A DNA stretch of 22,044 bases from Gnetum montanum (lineage: Eukaryota; Streptophyta; Gnetopsida; Gnetales; Gnetaceae): NCBI GenBank assembly GCA_015680685.1, contig MNCI01007673.1, forward strand, positions 418,910-440,953, given 5' to 3'. The notes beneath the pieces are model-generated. The model did not search any database and was not told the DNA's origin. It saw only the letters and a list, made by a program, of their open reading frames with translations. Below are positions 20,164-22,044 of the stretch, piece after piece. The position numbers and the translations under genes were made by a program. How positions within the stretch are numbered: position 1 is the first letter of the stretch; each line of letters starts with the position of its first letter.

Positions 20164-20913
20164 ATGATGATCAATAAGTAGATCCTACACCCAACCATAT
20201 GAATCACAAGCATTGCACTAGTAATCCAATCGAATTCTATGGACTTAGCCTCTAAATGCATTAATGAATAAGATAGTGACAAGGAGACATGATCGTTGTA
20301 TTCTTGGCTTCACTTGTGTACTTTCACTTGTATGATTAAGTGTAAGCCAAGGCACATGATTTTTATGTATATTTTATATTTTATTTATTTAAATATCAAT
20401 GTAAAAAAAAGGTAATTAATTGTAAATTAATTAATAAACTATCTAATGCTTTAATCTAATTTTCCTAACATAAGCATCCAAGCCCACCTTCCATGCACAT
20501 CTTAAACTTGTTATGAATGGTACTAGGTTATTAAGTGTTTGGTTATTGGGTGGACTAAGTGATAACACTACTGTGATTACCAAGCATTAACAATATGTTC
20601 AAGGTAGTCATACTTATGTGTTATTATTAAATGTATTAATTAACTAAGGACATGAATATAAAATGCATAAGTAATAAAGTGCATGAATGGAAACATTTAA
20701 ACTATTCTTAAGTATTGCAAGGAATTCCAAGAATCTCATCTTTATTGCCAACACATCAAAGTGTTTAGGTACATTGATATTTGAATAAGGCTTCATACAA
20801 TCATTGAAGTCTTACTACAAGCACTCAAAAAATATTCTAACTATGACAAAAAGAAACTATAAGAGCTCAACCATACTATTGACTTAACATGCCATAAATG
20901 TGATGGGTATGTG

Positions 20914-20923
20914 CATTTATATA
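20914..20923 (-). promoter_or_regulatory. LTR TATA box (5' LTR)
   Basis: The minus strand reads CCTATATAAATGCAC, about 110 bases into the LTR. This is the promoter position expected for the element's genomic RNA. Confidence 0.5.
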
Positions 20924-20967
20924 GGTAAGACTAGACACTACATCAACGTAGAACCATGCATTGAAGA

Positions 20968-21009
20968 GGCTATATTGATGGGGCTATGTCAATGGGGCTG
21001 CATCGATGC
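20968..21009. repeat. Three 14-bp tandem units in U3
   Basis: Units at 20968, 20982 and 20996 all begin GGCT and follow GGCTATATTGATGG, GGCTATGTCAATGG, GGCTGCATCGATGC. Related, more eroded units are present in the other LTR at about 8720-8765. Their place just upstream of the TATA box suggests a transcription-factor array; this is inference. Confidence 0.55.
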
Positions 21010-21031
21010 ATGCCTATCGAATGATTCATTA

Positions 21032-21036
21032 ACTAT
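21032..21036. repeat. Target site duplication, right copy
   Basis: ACTAT directly follows the 5' LTR and matches AGTAT at 7915-7919 in four of five bases. Confidence 0.5.
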
Positions 21037-21039
21037 GTT

Positions 21040-21333
21040 GACCTAGACATCTTGGAATAAAATCATAAGCAAGCAATAGTTAATATTTGGAATCATCAAG
21101 AAGTTATGCATCATCGCCATGACAAGCATGTCAAACTCAAGGTAATCAAGAAATATGATCTTGTTTTAAGGCATTTTTCTAATGCCAAAACTTCCAAGTT
21201 ATCTTTGAATTAGTAAGGTCCCTTCATCATTTTCAAAATCCTTGTTAATAAAGCATATTACTTGGTAGACTTAAATGAGAATCAATACCTTAATCTTGTG
21301 AATAAAGCTTACCTCAAGCAATACTACATTTGA
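21040..21333 (+). pseudogene. Integrase C-terminus of a second Ty3/Gypsy element
   Basis: A single plus-strand frame of 97 codons ends at TGA (21331). It reads DLDILE-stop-NHKQAIVNI, then RHDKHVKLKVIKKYDLVLRH, then a stop-stop-GPFIIFKIL segment and NKAYYLVDLNENQYLN, and closes LKQYYI. This is the pattern of the Ty3/Gypsy integrase tail (L-D-x-L-E-E, V-G-D-L-V-L-R, W-E-G-P-Y, A-Y-Y-L-x-D-L-x-G, L-K-R-Y-Y). Three internal stops disable it. The upstream part of the gene is missing at the edge of the central element, and the DNA left of 7915 does not continue it, so the fragment was truncated by a separate event. Confidence 0.75.
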
Positions 21334-21877
21334 GACAAAAAAATAGAGCTATATACATCAAGTTTTCTCTAACCCTATCACTTACTTTATCTATGTTTTA
21401 TTACTTCATTTTTTATTTCCTTCCTATCTTGCTTTTTCCCTCTTTATTAATTTTCTATTACTTTTCTTCCATCTTTTGTATGCAATCTCATCTATCTTCT
21501 CTAATCTCTCCTTGTCCCATTCTACTAACATTTCTTCTTATCAAGAAAATATGGGGAGGATTTTTATCAATAATTTACCTCATGCAGAGAGTAGTGAGTT
21601 CTATCATTTTTACTCTATGTGAAGATGTGTTCAGTTTAAGTAGGACATAAAGAAAGTTTATCAATTTATCAACATCAACAATCATTAGAGTATGGAACCT
21701 AGCCATGTTCCACTTCTATGGCATAGCACCTTATCTCGATGTATAGGTGATGTTACTCATTTTTTTACTTGGTTTTATTGTTTTATTATTTTCATAACAC
21801 TATTTTTTATCTTCCCCCTCTTATATTCCTTTCTCTTCCTCTAACTTCCTTTCCTATCTCATTTTCTTTTCTATCAC
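21334..21877. other. Pyrimidine-rich non-coding region
   Basis: The plus strand is strongly T- and C-rich at about 21370-21530 and again at 21765-21877. The 106-codon frame at 21330-21650 is a Phe/Leu/Ser-rich translation of this composition, so I do not call it a gene. It may be the 3' non-coding part of the element that left the integrase fragment. Confidence 0.5.
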
Positions 21878-22044
21878 TGATGAGTGGCGAGGTACCCCTA
21901 CACTCAACCATACGAATATGAGCGTAGCACGTGCGATCCAGTCGAACTCCGTAGACTAAGTGCCTACACGCCCCATGGAACACTTAGGGTTAATCATTCA
22001 TTATCTTCCCAGACTTACTTGTGGTTGTCATGGTGTATGGTTAA
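21878..22044 (-). mobile_element. Start of a second CpG-rich LTR copy, cut by the window end
   Basis: It begins TGATGAGTGGCGAGGTACCC and matches 1016-1182 at about nine of ten positions over its 167 bases, mostly differing by C/T or G/A and one short indel. CpG sites are largely kept. The bases to its left are a pyrimidine-rich tract without a PBS. It is therefore the 3' edge of a minus-strand element extending right, or a solo LTR. Confidence 0.8.

Larger units (their letters stand above)
7920..21031 (-). mobile_element. Complete but dead Ty3/Gypsy retrotransposon, Athila-like
   Basis: Two 867-bp direct repeats bound 11.4 kb containing, in minus-strand order, PBS, gag, protease, reverse transcriptase, RNase H, integrase, an additional long ORF and a polypurine tract. 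The protease-RT-RNaseH-integrase order defines Ty3/Gypsy. The tRNA-Asp-type PBS, DLG protease, VFMDDFS reverse transcriptase motif and an extra ORF after pol fit the Athila lineage. Every gene carries several stops and frameshifts, and catalytic residues are lost in RNase H and integrase, so it cannot move by itself. By eye the LTRs agree at roughly four-fifths of positions, which implies an old insertion. Confidence 0.85.
20165..21031 (-). repeat. 5' LTR of the central element
   Basis: It matches 7920-8786 over its whole length. On the minus strand it opens TAATGAATC at 21031, where TG is expected (the other LTR has TG), and closes TCATCA at 20165, next to the PBS. A TATA box lies at 20914-20923. 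Upstream of it, in U3, are three 14-bp tandem units at 20968-21009. This LTR would have driven transcription of gag, pol and the rest. Confidence 0.85.

Noticed and set aside
21330-21650. 106-codon plus-strand open frame
   Set aside because: It lies in a pyrimidine-rich tract, so runs of Phe, Leu and Ser arise from composition. It overlaps the end of an integrase relic.
21706-21728. Short hairpin TGGAAC...GTTCCA as a terminator or miRNA precursor
   Set aside because: The stem is only six base pairs and there is no extended fold.
1016-22044. One large outer element with the central element nested inside it
   Set aside because: Neither outer LTR copy has a PBS at its left edge, and they are more alike than the inner LTRs, which is the wrong age order for nesting.

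Overview
The window is AT-rich plant nuclear DNA made mostly of old LTR-retrotransposon material. No intact protein gene, tRNA, rRNA or CRISPR array could be supported. The large, decayed Ty3/Gypsy elements, the wide non-coding spacers and the methylation-type C-to-T decay suggest a big-genome land plant, perhaps a gymnosperm; that last step is inference.

The centre (7920-21031) is one complete but dead Ty3/Gypsy element on the minus strand, about 13.1 kb long. Two 867-bp LTRs are flanked by a 4-of-5 matching target duplication. A degenerate primer binding site resembling the tRNA-Asp type sits one base inside the 5' LTR. Inside, in minus-strand order, are gag (about 19.83-18.01 kb), a proline-rich linker and protease (18.0-16.93), reverse transcriptase and RNase H (16.62-15.01) and integrase (15.0-13.70). 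A 1.8-kb stretch follows with a TATA-like box, then an extra long ORF of about 950 codons (11.87-8.96). FMDD in the reverse transcriptase, DLG in the protease, the PBS type and an extra ORF after pol point to the Athila side of Ty3/Gypsy. Nearly every reading frame is broken by stops, many explained by CAG/CAA/CGA to TAG/TAA/TGA or TGG to TAG.

The extra ORF is the most interesting part. It has a basic N-terminus, a segment resembling the end of the plant 'Transposase_32'/mobile-domain family, and a long C-terminal half with coiled-coil character. It lies where env-like ORFs sit in Athila elements, but no membrane segment is evident.

Two partial LTR copies of a related, better preserved (CpG-rich) family lie at 1016-1812 and 21878-22044, in the same orientation. 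They are more alike than the LTRs of the element between them, and neither has a PBS at its left edge. They are better read as separate younger insertions than as the ends of one host element. Just right of the central element is the C-terminal end of an integrase from another Ty3/Gypsy element on the plus strand (21040-21333).

The left part (1-7919) is mostly non-coding. It holds a 33-bp minisatellite, a diverged 225-bp tandem duplication, a degenerate repeat region with CATCTAGATG palindromes, and a minus-strand unit made of a TATA box (5762-5770), a PBS-like site (4578-4594) and an unrecognised 153-codon ORF (4115-4576). That unit may be the 5' part of another, unclassified LTR element.
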